DNA from: Isoetes taiwanensis
Lineage: Eukaryota > Streptophyta > Lycopodiopsida > Isoetales > Isoetaceae
Assembly (NCBI GenBank): GCA_021234155.1
Contig: JAJEKV010000053.1
Coordinates: 1,251,307-1,315,306 of the forward strand
Direction: 5' to 3'
DNA: 64,000 bases
Shown here: positions 10,535 through 23,363 of the stretch, piece after piece
Position numbering within the stretch: position 1 is the first letter of the stretch
Layout of the letters: each line of letters opens with the position of its first letter
Notes under the pieces: model-generated
Seen by the model: the letters and a program-made list of their open reading frames with translations, nothing else
What the model was told of the DNA's origin: nothing
Databases searched by the model: none
Made by a program: the position numbers and the translations under genes

Positions 10535-11133
10535 TGTTAGTCCTGTGCCTCCTGGTTCAGGACTATTCATGCATACGACGGACCAGGTCAAGCTCAAGGA
10601 TCCACAGACAGGCATGGGTCAGCCATCAAAGGCTCAGCAGAAGACCAAGCAGCAGACCACGCAGTCAAAGCCTGCGTCCGTCAACAAGAGGCGCCGCTCA
10701 GACAAGTGATGACCCGTCACCGCCCGTTTCAGCGTCAGCGTGATTCTAGGCATTTCAAGAGGCACCGCCAACATTACTGCAAATCAGGCCTCCTTCCAGG
10801 AGTCGGCACCGAGATCAGTCCGAGTGTCTATATTGGGCCAGAGGCCATTGTACTATATATATGAGTAGAGCTAGCATATGAGGGCTAGATGAGTTTTGAG
10901 TCTTGTCTCTTTTAGGTCTTCTCTCAATTCGCGAGAGCTCATGTATGTTCATCGATGATATCAAGGAAGCATATCATTTTCCTCTCATTGTTCTTTTACG
11001 TTCCGTTTTCTTCTTCTTGTTCTTTTCTTGCAAATCCCAGCGTGACATAGTCCCCCCGGATTCTCTGTTAGATCAAGGGTCCTCACAGGAGAACAGTCTT
11101 CTTGCGGGGAGTTCCCGAACCCGACCCCAAACA
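10535..11133 (+). repeat. 5' LTR of the Ty3 element
   Basis: It starts TGTTAGTCCTGTG and ends CGACCCCAAACA. A TATA box lies in TTGTACTATATATATGAG at about 10847-10864. It pairs with 21058-21661, differing by scattered substitutions and small indels, so the insertion is not recent. Confidence 0.92.
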
Positions 11134-11151
11134 CCGCCGCCCGCTGCCGGG
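11134..11151 (+). promoter_or_regulatory. Primer-binding site, tRNA-Asp-like, degenerate
   Basis: CCGCCGCCCGCTGCCGGG directly follows the LTR end. It resembles the TGGCGCCGTTGCCGGGG site used by Athila-type elements, with several changes. Assignment to tRNA-Asp is inference. Confidence 0.5.
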
Positions 11152-11181
11152 TCTGATTCGTTTTTCCCTTCTTACGTCAGC

Positions 11182-13180
11182 CATGTCGTCCAAAACTTCA
11201 CGCCCGGAAGAACTTCTTTCCCCACGGCGTCTCGATTGGGCGCCATCATCGACGGAAGTCGTTCGTGACATGTATGGATCTCGCTTATGACATTGAGGGA
11301 GGCCACATTCGGTCTAGGGCTCGGTCGGCGCCACCCACCCCTCGTGTCATGTCTCATCCAAATTCTCCACCTCAAAGCGTGCAAACATTGCTCCACGACC
11401 TCGTCTCCTCATCACTATCAGAGCCCTATCCGGCTCCACCTGCTCAACCTTACTTTCATACCCCGAACATGCCTTCATCAATCACTCTTACGGCCATGCG
11501 CCTCTGCCTTCACAACCATCATCTCCTCTGGGGTAGACGGGGATATCCACATGTCTCTTTTGCTCCTCCCGAGTTTTCCCTTCCCTACCTTTCCCACCGC
11601 TCTTCCCGTTTACAATCTTACGGACCTCAAACCCAATGATCGGGCACCTCCAGTACCCCCACCTCGGCCACCCCTTGGCGCAGGGTCTTTCCAAAGACCA
11701 TACCCCCTCCAACTCCACCTCAATATCCTCACTATCATGTTCGGTCCAGCCCGGCACTTTTACCTCTACCTTTCGGACCCTTAAGCTGACTTATCCCACC
11801 TTTGGCAACCACGAAAAGGCAAACCTTTAGACCAAAGTGCTCGTGCCCACATGGAAGAATTTGAGGCTCGGCTGTCACGAATGGTCATGCGCAACCTCAA
11901 CTGAAATTCCACATCTTTTCCACCACATTGCATGGCTCCCCTCATCAATGGCTCATGTCCAACAAAAGCCACTTGGAAACAAGATTGGTCCAAATGAAAA
12001 CTTTTCTTTCTCACTATGGGACCACGGATGATGATCAACTTCATCTCAAGCAACTCAATGACCTTCAACAAGAGCCCGCAGTTCCGCGGGGATTTTGCGC
12101 ATCCGTCTTCACATTCTCGGCAAACTCAAGGAGTACCCCCACAGAGCGGATCTTGGTCCGGTTTCTCCAAGGACTTCCTCCGGCTATCGGACTCATGACT
12201 GAATACACTGCGCCCAAGACTTTGGAGCGGGCTATCGATCTTGTCAATCACTTTCGGTCAATGTTTCCTCCCGTGGCGTGGCTCTTGAGGGAGCTCCCTT
12301 TCATTCCACCCGTCATGGTTCCCCGGGCTGGCTGTTCAACCTCAACACGCCAATCCAGCGGCCTTGCGGTCCGGATCACGGTGCCATATCTCACGCAAAT
12401 ATCAAGGCCACTTGGCAAATGAGTGCAACTCCACCAATGGCCCGCCTCATTGTAAACGGCCAAGCAACATGTGCAATCATGCCCGCGGAAGAATGCACTC
12501 GCACTCATCCTACACCTTTCCGCGCAACAAGATGGTTTATCAAGTGCAAACAACACCTCGGCACCAATCGCCATATCGGCTGCCACCAAGCGGGCGCAAC
12601 CCAATCAACTCTATCAGCAAGGGGGCAACAACGGGGACCCAACACACGTTCTCCTTTTGATCCTTCAAAGCTTCGGTGTTATCATCTTTGTCAAGAATGG
12701 GGTCATACCACCACGGCATGTCCTCAACTCCCCAAGTTCAGGTGCGGCTTCACGGCACCAATCGGACCACATCGATCACGCCTCACGGCTTACCAACTCT
12801 GAATTGCTAATGGCAAACAAGGCCCGGCGTCATTCTTGGGAAGCCACCTCGCGGCGCCTCGGCAATCACGCTATCAACCAGCTCCTGCCAATCAACCTCA
12901 GATGGATCAACAAGCACAGGAAGAAATTTTTCAGGCTCTTAATCCTCCAGTCCAGCCATCAAATTGGGTTGGTTTGGTTTCACGCCAGACCAGGGCGTCA
13001 CGTCCCTTAACCATTATTCCTAATGGCACGCAACCTGCCTTTACAGTCGACGCCATTCCTCATGCAGAAGACAAAAAGGTCCATTTTGCACCGGACTTGG
13101 AGAAACTCATGCCGAATGTCATGCCTAAAGTTCGCCAAAGCATTTTGAACCTCATGCAAAGCTTTCTTTGAAGGCCGCAC
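11182..13180 (+). pseudogene. Ty3 Gag region
   Basis: Gag packages the element RNA into virus-like particles. A start at 11182 opens MSSKTSRPEELLSPRRLDW and then shifts frame. The capsid part is readable at 11928-12260 (SPHQWLMSNKSHLET, later TERILVRFLQGLPPAI), matching the retrotransposon Gag domain. A damaged zinc knuckle lies at about 12676-12725 (CYHLCQEWGHTTTACP, with one residue too many between the first two cysteines). At least four frame changes occur. Confidence 0.75.
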
Positions 13181-13181
13181 G

Positions 13182-14156
13182 TTGGCTAATGTCCATGCCA
13201 CCACGAGAGCTCAACAACGACAAGACGCACCTTCCACGTCTCAACCTCCACGCTCTCAGACATATCCCAATATCGCTGCGGAGGTTGACCTACTCAAAGA
13301 AGTTGCTGCTTCCTTACCACGCACTCCCGCACCTGTGGATCCAGCCGATCCTTTTTCTCATGTGCCTCTGGAACTCCAAGAGGAGCTAGCCAAAATCAAA
13401 ATTCCTTTAAGCTTGGCTACAATTTTGAAACTCTGTCCTGCTCTCAAGGACCAGTTACCACTCCCGACTGTTTTGGTTGGGGCTGTTGCTACCTCTACTC
13501 CCACGGTCCATGCCACGGTGGGCAATCAACAAGTCAATCATGTTCAAATTGACGGAGGTAGCGCGGTCAATCTCATCACGGATAAACTCCGCAAACAAAT
13601 GGGCATCAAACAACTCTATCGTGCCCCATATGACATCAAATTGGCCAATGGCCATATCCGAGACCTCAAAGCGTCCCCTCTTCTTCACATCAACATAGGT
13701 GATCTCAGATTCCCCTTGGAATTTGGTGTTTGGAAGGCTGGAGAAGATCCAGGTGATTATGAAATGTTGGTCGGCAGACCTTTTCTCCGCCAGGCCAAGA
13801 GCATTCATTACTGGGCCACGGATCAGTTAGTCATCACTGATGGTCACCTCAATGCCACCATGGACTTGGAAACAGGCAAAATCATTTCCGTCGACAATGC
13901 TGAACCCTCTCTCTCCGACACCGACTCTGAGGACGCCCAGAATATTTATCAAGTTCAGGCTCCACTGCGAAGTGCGCCTCCTCGTCATCCTACCCCCAGT
14001 ATCTTTGATCCTTGGGGAGAAATGACTCTTGATCGGGGACCAGGTGGGCTGCTTTGCTTGACCCTTACCTGGCTCCTTGCAATCGAATCCAACGTGTTGA
14101 TCACTTTTCAGACGCTGAACCTCCTGCAGCTCCTGTGGAAGTACACGCTGTCATGA
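13182..14156 (+). pseudogene. Ty3 aspartic protease region
   Basis: This is the longest open frame of the element (324 codons). The active-site motif is VQIDGGSAVNLI at about 13542 (Asp-Gly-Gly in place of the usual Asp-Ser/Thr-Gly), followed by the flap-like IKLANGHIRDL and MLVGRPFLRQAKSI. It would cleave the Gag-Pol polyprotein. The frame then runs into non-homologous sequence before RT, suggesting a frameshift near 14050. Confidence 0.75.
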
Positions 14157-15170
14157 AGCAACCTCTGCTTGAGGAAACTCAGCAACCTCTCTTTTTCACC
14201 ACGCAGAGCGCCACGCATCCTGTTATGCTTCAACCTCCTGCTCATATTGTCCAGGACATGGAAGTTATCCCCATATTCGGACTCGGCGTAGAGATTGTGG
14301 GCGTAGGCAACAATCGACTGTCCGGATTGCTGCCAATCTTCCCACACCCTATCGTAACAGGGCCGTCACGCTTTTCAAAAAGTTCAAACACATTTTCGCC
14401 TGGAGCTACAGAGATCTTCGGGGGATCAACAAAACCTTGGGGGAACTCACCATTCCTACCAAGTCTGATGCACGCCCAGTCTAGCAACGACAGTACCGGC
14501 TCAACCCCAATTACCGTGATCGCGTCAAGGCAGAAATTGACAAACTCCTTGCTGCGGGTTTTGATCTATGAGGTCAAACATTACGAGTGGGTGAGCCCCA
14601 TCGTCATTGCACTCAAACACAATGGTAAGATCCGCGTTTGTGTGGACTACCGAAAACTCAATCAGGCCACGGAGCGTGATCATTTTCCCCTTCCCTTCAC
14701 AGACCAGGTTCTGGAAGAGGTTGCTGGACATGAGATGTACTCCTTCATGGATGGTTTTTCTGGCTACAATCAGATCTCAATCAAAGAATCTGATCAACTC
14801 AAGACTACCTTCACCACCCCGTGGGGCACTTTTGCCTACAAGGTGGTTCCTTTTGGATTATCAAACTCTCCATCCACGTTTCAAGCGTATCATGCTCTCG
14901 ATTTTTCATGATTTTATGAAGGAAAATCCTTCTTTAAAATTTTTCAAGATGACTTCTCGCCTCTCGGTTCCATGGCTGACCATTTGGATAAATTGGAACT
15001 TGTCTTTCGAAAATGTGATGAGTCCGGCATTAGTCTCAATCCCAGAAATGCACCTTTTAGTCGTCTTGGTGTGTTACTTTGGGACATGTGGTTAAAGCAG
15101 CGGGTATCACCACGGATCCTGCCAAAATCAGCTGTGTGCTCAAGGCTCAAGCACCAGCCAATATAAAGGA
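14054..15170 (+). pseudogene. Ty3 reverse transcriptase
   Basis: The frame 14054-14911 contains IRVCVDYRKLNQATERDHFP, the MDGFSGYNQI palm motif and GTFAYKVVPFGLSNSPSTFQ. A frameshift near 14890 follows. The active-site region, read in another frame, is FQDDFSPLGSMADHLDKL, so the double Asp survives although the usual Tyr/Phe-x-Asp-Asp context is altered. Thumb sequence (KCDESGISLNPRNAPF) continues to about 15070. Confidence 0.85.
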
Positions 15171-15960
15171 AACACGCTCTTTCTTGGGTAAGGTCAATTA
15201 TTACTCCACCTTCATTCCTGGACTCGCGACCATTGCGGATCCCATTCATAAACTCACGGGTGATGAATCCACACGGGCTTGGAATTCCCGGCGGATGCTT
15301 TGCTTTCCAACGATTGAAGCTCTTGCTTTTCGGGGCCCGGTTCTTGTTCCTCCTCAATGGGACAAGCCCTTTCATGTCCATGTCGATGTCACCGGCCTTT
15401 GCTATTGGAGCTGTTCTTTCTCAAGAATATGATCGCGCTGCGATAAACCAAACCCTTCGCCCGGTAGGAAACTCAATTACTGGCTGAGCGCCTACTCGCC
15501 CGCAGGCGAGAAGCCTTGGGTTTAATTTTTCAAGGTCCAACGCTTCCGTCACTATCTTTTGGGCAGTCAAATCAAATTCTTTGTTGACCACCGGGCACTT
15601 CTTTACTTGATCAACAAATCCACGCCCACGGGCGCATTGCTCGTTGGGTCCTCCTTCCGCAAAAATTTGCACCTTTTGAAATTGTTCACAAGGCCGGCCA
15701 AATCTCATGTTGTCCCGGATTATCTTTCCGCATCCACCGCGGATGATCCCTCCACCGGAGTCTCGGGCGCCTTTCACGGCGGCTCAACTCTTTTTGAGTC
15801 CGCGGCAACACCTCATTGGTTTCATGACTTTCAGCGGTATCTCCTCCACGAGCTCTTCCACCGAGGGCGCCCGCGCTCTCTCCACCAGCGACAATCCCGT
15901 CGCCATCAATTTCTCCGCGAGGTCCATGACTACACCATGGTTGCGGGCCATCTTTACAAA
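15171..15960 (+). pseudogene. Ty3 RNase H
   Basis: The connection FLGKVNYYSTFIPGLATI (from about 15181) leads to FHVHVDVTG, an altered RNase H first strand with the usual Asp. Later FFVDHRALLYLINKS matches the late RNase H motif. The parts are in two or three frames. It would remove the RNA template during cDNA synthesis. Confidence 0.7.
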
Positions 15961-16079
15961 AAAAGGTAAGGATACAATCCTTCCGGCGGTGTGTTCTCCT
16001 TCATGAGGTCCCGGATATTGTTCGAGAAGCCCATGAAGGGCTCGGTGGTGGTCATTTTCATGGAACACCACGGCGGCCG

Positions 16080-17146
16080 CAAAAATCCTTCTTCTTTGGT
16101 TATTTTTGGCCCACGCTCTTCAAAGGCGCTCCATGCGCCATACGTGTGATGCTTGCCCGGCGTGTGGGGCGACCCGCCCGTGGCGCTCTTCCTTTGGCGC
16201 CGGTTGCCGCGCCACTTCCTTCAGCAAATGGGGAATGGATTTTGTGGGACCCATCGATCCTCTGCGCGGCACACCGTGCCTGCTACGTCCCAGTTCTCAC
16301 TGACTACGCTACCAAATGGGCGGAAGCTTGCGCACTTCCGGACAACAACTGGCGGCCGGCCGACCAAAGTCATCTATCAATAAATCATCACGCGATTGGC
16401 TGCCCCACGGGGCTGGTCCGTGATCGTGGTGTCCATTTTATCAATCACACCATCAAGGAGCTGACGGATTATCTCCCGATACATCATCACAAGAGCACAC
16501 CTTACTATCCTCGGGGAATGGTTTGGCTGAAAGCACCAACAAAACTCGGTCACAATTCTCCGAAAATTTGTGGCGCTTCTCGACCGGATTGGCAAAACAA
16601 GCTTCCCTCTTGTTCTTTGGGCTTACAATACTTGTTTCAAAATAGCTACGAGTCACACCCCTTTCAAATTGGTTTATGGTCAAGAAGCTCTCATGCCGTT
16701 TGAATACATACTTCCAACACTCCGTTTTCAACCAGCTCGCCCCATAATCCGCTTCTTTGCACTCAAAGAAAGGGTTTATCAATTGGAGCAGTTGGATGAA
16801 CTTAGAAGAGATGCTTATATTAGGACAACAAAAAATCCTTACATGACAAGCGGTGAAGACAAAACATTCAACGAAGGAGATTTGGTTCTTCTTTATGATT
16901 CTCGGTACAAAACTTTTCCTGGTAAACTTAAGTTTAAGTTGGCTTGGCCCTTATCAAATTGTTCAAGTGGTTCGACCGGCGTTTTTCAACCTGGCTGAGT
17001 TAGATGGCACTCCATTACCTACAACGGTTAATGGCTTTAAGCCTCAAAACATTTCATACAACGAAAGTGCACATCCACAAGCGGATGATGTTCGGTTTCC
17101 ACGCACAAAGCGGATAGTGACTAAACCCGGCATATTTATATTATAG
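16080..17146 (+). pseudogene. Ty3 integrase
   Basis: The zinc-finger end is visible as CDACPACGATRP. The core shows WGMDFVGPI (first Asp), RDRGVHFINH (second Asp) and, one frame over, NGLAESTNKT, where Glu at about 16529 completes the D,D,E triad. The C-terminal part (LWAYNTCFKIATSHTPFKLV, then EGDLVLLYDSRYK) is Ty3-like, and no chromodomain follows. Coding similarity ends at about 17146. Several frameshifts make it non-functional. Confidence 0.85.
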
Positions 17147-17149
17147 GTG

Positions 17150-20100
17150 GAAATTTTTTACAAAATGTGGGTGCGCCCAGCTCTTTCGCTATAGGCGCTG
17201 CCTATATACAAAAACGGGCTCGAGCCCTATCTACTAAGTCCTAAGAAGAAAAACCCTCTACTCGGGTTTGGAGCGGTGATCGCGAGGATGTGGTAGAGGT
17301 TACTTTTCGGATCCCAGCGAAGGTGCGAACCACCTCCATCCCGTTGGTCTTGGTCGGGATGTTCACCCATCCCGCACACCAGCCGTCCATTCTCACGCCC
17401 GCGATTGTGGCGGCGCTAGAGGTCCGGACAATTCATCTTGCGGGTAATCCACTCCGACGGTTAAGTGGGCATAGTGCGGTCCTCGTTCAAACCGGCGGCG
17501 ACCATCTTTGGCGCCATCGGATGCCTTCGTTTACTCGGTTAGTCTTATATAGCCAATCGAGGAACTCCTTGTCGACGTGGACCAATCACATAAATCGCCA
17601 ACGTGTTTGCAATGCAAGGCTGTTTCTAAAATGAGAATCTTTTCTCCCGCCGCATATCTAGCCATGGTACCTTCTGACACATTCCTTTTAATGATATCCC
17701 ACTTCGAGTTGCCAGCATTGAATGCCATTTCTTCTTTTCACGCCCGTCGGACATTAATGTGTGTCCTTTGCCCACCTGTCACATCCCATCATTCTCTCAC
17801 GCCTCATCTCCACCGTTCATTTCTTCTCCATTTGTTGTTTGGGGACTTAGCCACATTTTTGCCTCTCAAATCGCCTCCTTGGCATCTTCGACACACGGCA
17901 CCATCAGCGGTTGCGGCTTTGCCCTTATCATGCCCCTTAAGCCCACCTTTGCGCCCTAAACCTTTTTCGTCTCTCTTTGTTCTCTGCTCTCCACTTCTTC
18001 AAGCAGTTCCTTCTATTCCGGCGGCTTTTTTAGCCATGGCTGCCCCAAACTTTCTACACTTCAAACACGCTCCAAGGGATCGCGACTCTTTTTGGTCATG
18101 TCTTTCTCGGCGCCCACCTTCGAGGCCCTTGTTGGTCGAGTCGGAAGTGGCGAACGCATACAAGCTTTACACAATTTTCACAAATGGAGCTCCCGGCCCC
18201 AAATCCATTGCAATTGCGGCGGTTCATCGCACACATCGTCAACGGCCGGAAGGATTTGCTTTCACGATTGGTCGATGGCACCACCATTTTACTTACTCGG
18301 CATTTGATTTACGAGGTATTCCACATCCCTTTGCAAAAACCTTACGTCTCTTGGGCTGCTTTACGACATGGGCGTCACTTTCGGTTTAGGCGCTATTGCT
18401 TATCAAGCCAACCAAAGATCGCCTCACAAATATTGCCAAACCTCATGAGACTTTTGTGAAGTTTACGTGGCGAAAATTGCTTGGGCATTCCATTAAGAAC
18501 ACCCACATCAATAAGCCGTTTTATAATATGGTCATCAGCGCGCCATTCACTCCACTCTGCATGTCGATTGGCCTCGGCTTTTTATTCTCACCGTCTTCTT
18601 CAAAAGTAGACCGCGTTCGGCTACCCCCTCCTCTGTCTCTGAAATTTCCGTGGGTGGCCATCTTCGGGCCCTCATTAAGTCATTATCTTCCGGTTCTTGA
18701 GAGCCCTTCCACTTCCCATATACCTCCACTCAGCGCTCTCTCACGCATTCCCGCGTCAACTCAACAAGCTGTACCTTCCGCCACACCTCCCCTCGTCTGT
18801 TCAACATCGGACCACGCATGTCCTTTGTCTCCTCTTCTTCCTCACGAGGGCCACGCCTTCCAATTCCCATCATGCCTCTCAACAATCTCGGACAAGGCAG
18901 CAACGGGGGCCTGCGCCTCCCCATCCTCGGCGGCTCACATACAAATTCCGGCAAGATGTTCAAGCCGGCGCCTTGCGGCTCCATGCGTCCCAGGAGGCTC
19001 TCATGACTGGTGTTCAGGCGTCCCTGGAGGCTTCCGATGCTGTTCAAAGAGACCTTCAAGCTGCCACTGCCCATGTTCAAACCCTGGAAGCCCAACTTCA
19101 AGAAAAGCACGCGGCTCTATTACAGGCCCGTATAGATCTCACCGGTTAACTTTCGGGATCGAGACCGCCTACTTACGGATCGGCGGTAGCTCTCCAAAAA
19201 CTGAAATTCAGGACTTATTGGAACAGAACAAGTCCAAAGATACCCTTCTGAGTGACAAGGAAAAACACATTGCTAAGCTAGACACCTTGTACTCAGAGCT
19301 TTGTGACAATTACAGCACTCAAGTTCAAAATCTCAGCGAAGCGTGGCTTCGACTCACCTCCCCTTGAAGCTCAGCTTTCCACGCTCACCAATCAGTTAAC
19401 GTCCCTCCAGACTCAGCTTTTGGAGGCTCAGAAACAAAAGGTCATCGATGACGCGGAGATTGCCACGCTTCGCCTCCATACCCCGGGGCAATCCTCTTCA
19501 CATGCCACGCTTCCTGGAAAACGGGTCCGTGATCAGTCCCGTCTTTTGTTAGAAAAAGAGCATCGGATCCGTGACCTTGAACATCAGCTCCAGCAAGCAG
19601 TTCAATCTGCTGAGGAGGCCCAAACCAAACAGGAGGGATATCTTGACATTGCCACCAACATCCCGGTGGACTTCTCTACTCCTTCCAGCTATCTTGACTA
19701 TGTGGTGGCCCGACGGCACCTCTTTCTTTTTGAATGGTACGCGGCCAATGGCAATGTTCATCAACAGCCACTCAAAAGTATGGACTTCCTTCGAATCGGC
19801 GGATCTTTCTATAGAAGACAAGGGTTTATTTTGTGCACTCTTAGTCTTTGATCAGCTCCGCGGTTGAAGATCCCGAATTAGTCATCTTCCGAGTTGTTCA
19901 GCCCATGGCTTATGTTTTTCATGACTTCTACCTGGCGGATCTCCAAGATAAATTCCGGGATGAGGCCCATCGTGTTTTTCAAGGCAACTCAAATGCTGCT
20001 TGGTTATTATCACCCACCAACAAATATTTCCAGGATCCTGCTCAGTCTCAGACTTTTGAACAAGAGTACATGCCTGAATTGGCTCAGCACTTACCTCTGT

Positions 20101-21048
20101 GGCAGGTTGAAACGTTGGAACAGTAAAAAAAAAATCTGAAGCACCCTGATGATCTTGAGTTTGCTCAGATATATATGCAGCACTTGGGAGGCTACAATCA
20201 ACTCCGTGGCCTTCTGGAAAGCAAGACCATTCCCACGGGTTGGGTCAATCCTCCTGTCTATCAATTACTCTCTACTTCAGAATGGGACCATTGGTGTCGT
20301 GCTCTTGATCAAAATCTTGTTCAAGCATTCGGGGACATGGCTCGCAACCCACGCACACGGGCATGATTCCCTCTCCATATGCTTCCTTAGGAGCCCCCCC
20401 CCCCGCGGTTCCTTTCTTCGATTGGCGTCTTCCCTTTTGGGCCTTGGTCATGGATAGCCCGCTGGGTCGACTACCCTCGATCTCCACGGGATCTCCGGTG
20501 GGATCCCGATTTGTCGACGCTCAATTGGGAGGATAATGCCACTTTGGACACTACTGAAAATTGGATTTACATCGGTAATGGCGTGGGCGGCAAAAGCTGG
20601 CGATGCTCTTAATGGTCTTGACACCTTCTTGCGAGAATGCCGCCACCTCACCGGATCCTTGATTCTGCCGTCAAGACACCGCAGGTTTTACGTTAAATTG
20701 CTGCTCTCAAATGCATCCTGGTCAGCTCTTTAAATAGGCGGCCCAATCTTTCATTTGTAATCCGAATGCCCGGGTCGGTGCCTTGGTCTTCAAACTGCCT
20801 TCTCATGGAGTGCCGGTTTGTTCCTTGGCTGCCCATGCTTGCCTGGAAGACATGGTGCGCTCTCACTTCCTCATTGAGGCCCATCCTGCCCTAGGGCTCA
20901 ACACCCACGGCGGCTCTTCAAACACGCCCGGGACCTCATTGCTCATTACCATAATGGCACCCGACTCATTCCCCGTGAGGATCACTTTCCGGCTAGCGGT
21001 TTCCCGCCCGGAAGCACTTCCTCCTTTTCTTGGACCGAGTGTCATTTG
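17150..21048 (+). pseudogene. Extra coding region between integrase and 3' LTR
   Basis: Roughly 3.9 kb of degenerate sense-strand coding sequence. Part one (17577-18600) has NFLHFKHAPRDRDSFW, a VESEVANAYKLY stretch, then ILLTRHLIYEVFHIPLQKPY. Part two is Ser/Pro-rich. Part three (18980-19640) is heptad-rich coiled coil (TLEAQLQEKHAALLQ, QLQQAVQSAEEAQTKQEG). Part four (19650-20370) reads FLFEWYAANGN, then YVFHDFYLADLQDKFRDE. A TATA-like CTATATACAAAA at 17195 could give it its own promoter. It resembles in position, not clearly in sequence, the third ORF of Athila-type elements. Function unknown. Confidence 0.55.
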
Positions 21049-21057
21049 GTGGGGGAG
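21047..21057 (+). other. Polypurine tract of the Ty3 element
   Basis: GGTGGGGGAG directly abuts the TGTTAG start of the 3' LTR. It is the plus-strand priming site expected at this position. Confidence 0.85.
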
Positions 21058-21661
21058 TGTTAGTCACATGCCTCCTGGTTCAGGACTATTCATGCATCTG
21101 ACGGACCAGGTCAAGCTCAAGGATCCACCAGGCAGGCATGGGTCAGCCATCAAAGGCCCGGCCAAGACCAAGCGGCCCAGACCACCCGCGGTCAAAGTGC
21201 GTGCGTCATCCAACAAGAGCCCGCTCGGACAAGTGATGACTGTCACCGCCGTGTCGGCGTCGTCGTGATTCTAGGCATTTCAAGAGGCACCGCCAACATT
21301 CTTGCCAAATCAGGCCTCCTTCCGAGAGTCGCACCGGTAGATCAGTCCGAAAGTGTCTATATATTGGGCCGTGAGGCCATTGTACTATATATATGAGTAG
21401 AGCTAGCATATGAGGGCTAGATGAGTTTTGAGTCTTGTCTCTTTTAAGTCTTCTCTCAATTGCGAGAGCTCATGTATGTTCATCAGTGATATCAAGGAAG
21501 CATATCATTTTCCTCTCATTGTTCTTTTCTGTTCCGTTTTCTTCTTCTTGTTCTTTTCTTGCAAATCCCGCGTGACATAGTCCCCCCGGATTCTCCTGTT
21601 AGATCCAAGGGTCCTCACAGAGGGCTGTCTTGCAGGAGTTCCCGAACCCAGACCCCAAACA
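21058..21661 (+). repeat. 3' LTR of the Ty3 element
   Basis: It starts TGTTAGTCACATG and ends AGACCCCAAACA, then TGTTA (target duplication). The TATA box is ATTGTACTATATATATGAG at about 21379. It matches 10535-11133 over its whole length. Confidence 0.92.
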
Positions 21662-21919
21662 TGTTAGGGAACGACCCATTAAATACAATTACATGAATGC
21701 AAGGCATATCTCCCGGCGTAGGAAGATTATGTTTCTTCCATCGTGGCTGTGGAGACAGTGCCCTATCATGCCTAGGATGCTCATTCATGCCTACACCTTT
21801 AGTTGCCTTTGGCATGGAGGATAGTGTCCTTCCCGTATTTGGGCGTGAAGGATAGAGTCCTCCCCGTAGAAGGCATTGACTAGAGGTGCTTTCCTATCAA
21901 TGCATACCTGAATGACCTC
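21662..21919 (-). other. Probable 3' untranslated part or LTR remnant of the chromovirus
   Basis: It lies between the chromovirus stop and the Ty3 insertion point. It repeats GGATAGTGTCCTTCC- and GGATAGAGTCCTCCC-like words. No LTR boundary is certain. Confidence 0.4.
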
Positions 21920-23363
21920 TTATCTCTCAAGGTCGTCTACTTCCGTGGGACGGAAGTAGACTTTGTAATCTACCTTCCACTCACTTATCGAGTCGATGTC
22001 GACTACTTCGGTGACGAGCCGACCCTTGCATTGCTCCATGAATTGTGAGTACTGCTTCTCCAAATCTGATTGTAGTACCCACATATCGTCCTCCACATGT
22101 AAGTGTGTCCATTTTACAAGGTATTGGAGAAATTTGGATCTTCTTGTCTTCTTATAAGCCATGTCAAGAAGAACCTCAGGGATGATTTCAAGTTGGTCGT
22201 CCGTCATTTCCAGAAGCACATTTGTCTCCAATACCTCCTCTGGATTAGGAGTGTGTTTCTTTAGGAGACTTACGTGGAAGACCCTATGGATTTTTAGATG
22301 CGCTGGCAGGTCCAACTTGTAGGATTGGGTACCTACTCTTTTGGTAATCCTGAAAGGTCCAGCCCATCTTGGAGCAAGCTTCTTGCAGTTTCCGATGCGG
22401 AGCTTGGCCAGCTTCACCTTGATCTTCAACCACACCTTGTCTCCCACCTGAAATTCTCTTACTATCCTGTGCTTGTCGGCGATGCTTTTCTGCCTGCTTC
22501 TTGCTGTTAGGAGGTATCCTCTTATCTCCTGCACCAATTCTTGCATCTCCGAAAGCATCTGCTGGGAGACTTCCACTTTTGACACTGGATTGTGCCAAGT
22601 ATCCGGGGTAAGATACTGATACCCATAATTGATCATAAAAAGAGACATCTGCGATGACTCCTGCTTGGTACTGTTGTAGGCGAACTCTACTAAGTGGATG
22701 AAATCATCCCACTTAGATTGTTTGTTCCAAACATAGCTTCTTAACATATCTTCGATGATCCTGTTGGTTCGCTCTGTCTGACCATCTGTTTGCGGATGAT
22801 ATGCCGTGCTCATTGAGAGCTTCATCTGGATGGTGGTAAATAGGTCCTGCCAAAAAGCACTCATGAATTTAGAGTCCCCATCCGAGATTATCTCCCTTGG
22901 CATACCGTGGAGTCTAAAAATCTCCTTAGTAAATAGGACGGCAGTATCCAAGTTGTCCTGCACGGCACAAAGTGTGCCATCTTCGACAACTTATCGACCA
23001 CCACCATCAGGGCATCCTTGCCTCTTGCTGTTCTTGGGAGCCCTGTAATGAAGTCCATGCTAATAACCTCCCACTTAGCATTTGGCACTGGAAAAGGCTC
23101 CAAGGCTCCTGGGATTCGGAGTTGCTCCGCCTTTGTTTGCTAGCATATCTGGCACTCACGAATGTACCTTGCTATCTCCTTCTTCATGCCGCCGGGCCAA
23201 AAGTAACTGCTTCTAATCTTGAAGTATGTCTTCATAAACCCTGCATGCCCTGCTATGGGACTATTGTGTATGGAGGATTAGCTTCCTTACTCCTGAAGAT
23301 TCGGGTACACACAATTTGTTTTTATTGTATAGCAAGTTACCCTCTTTCTTATAGTGCCTGAAC
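21920..23363 (-). pseudogene. Chromovirus integrase with C-terminal chromodomain
   Basis: Upstream frames carry the zinc finger (YIRECQIC) and KWEVISMDFITGLP with the first catalytic Asp. A frame change near 22960 leads to a long clean frame (347 codons) with DGDSKFMSAFWQ (second Asp), YHPQTDGQTERTNR (Glu), the GPY/F motif RWAGPFRITKRVG and a chromodomain at the end (FLQYLVKWTHLHVEDDMW). Chromodomains direct such elements to chromatin marked on histone tails. The last third is well preserved. A one-base shift near 22960 and the insertion at 23364 disrupt the N-terminus. Confidence 0.9.

Larger units (their letters stand above)
10535..21661 (+). mobile_element. Complete, decayed Ty3/gypsy retrotransposon with an extra 3' ORF region
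   Basis: Both LTRs are present (about 599 and 604 bp), both starting TGTTAGTC and ending CCCCAAACA. TGTTA flanks the element on each side (10530-10534 and 21662-21666). Gag, protease, RT, RNase H and integrase follow in Ty3 order, then about 3.9 kb of extra coding sequence before a polypurine tract. A long 3' region after integrase and a tRNA-Asp-like primer site resemble the Athila/Tat group; no chromodomain is seen. All genes carry frameshifts or stops. Confidence 0.92.
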
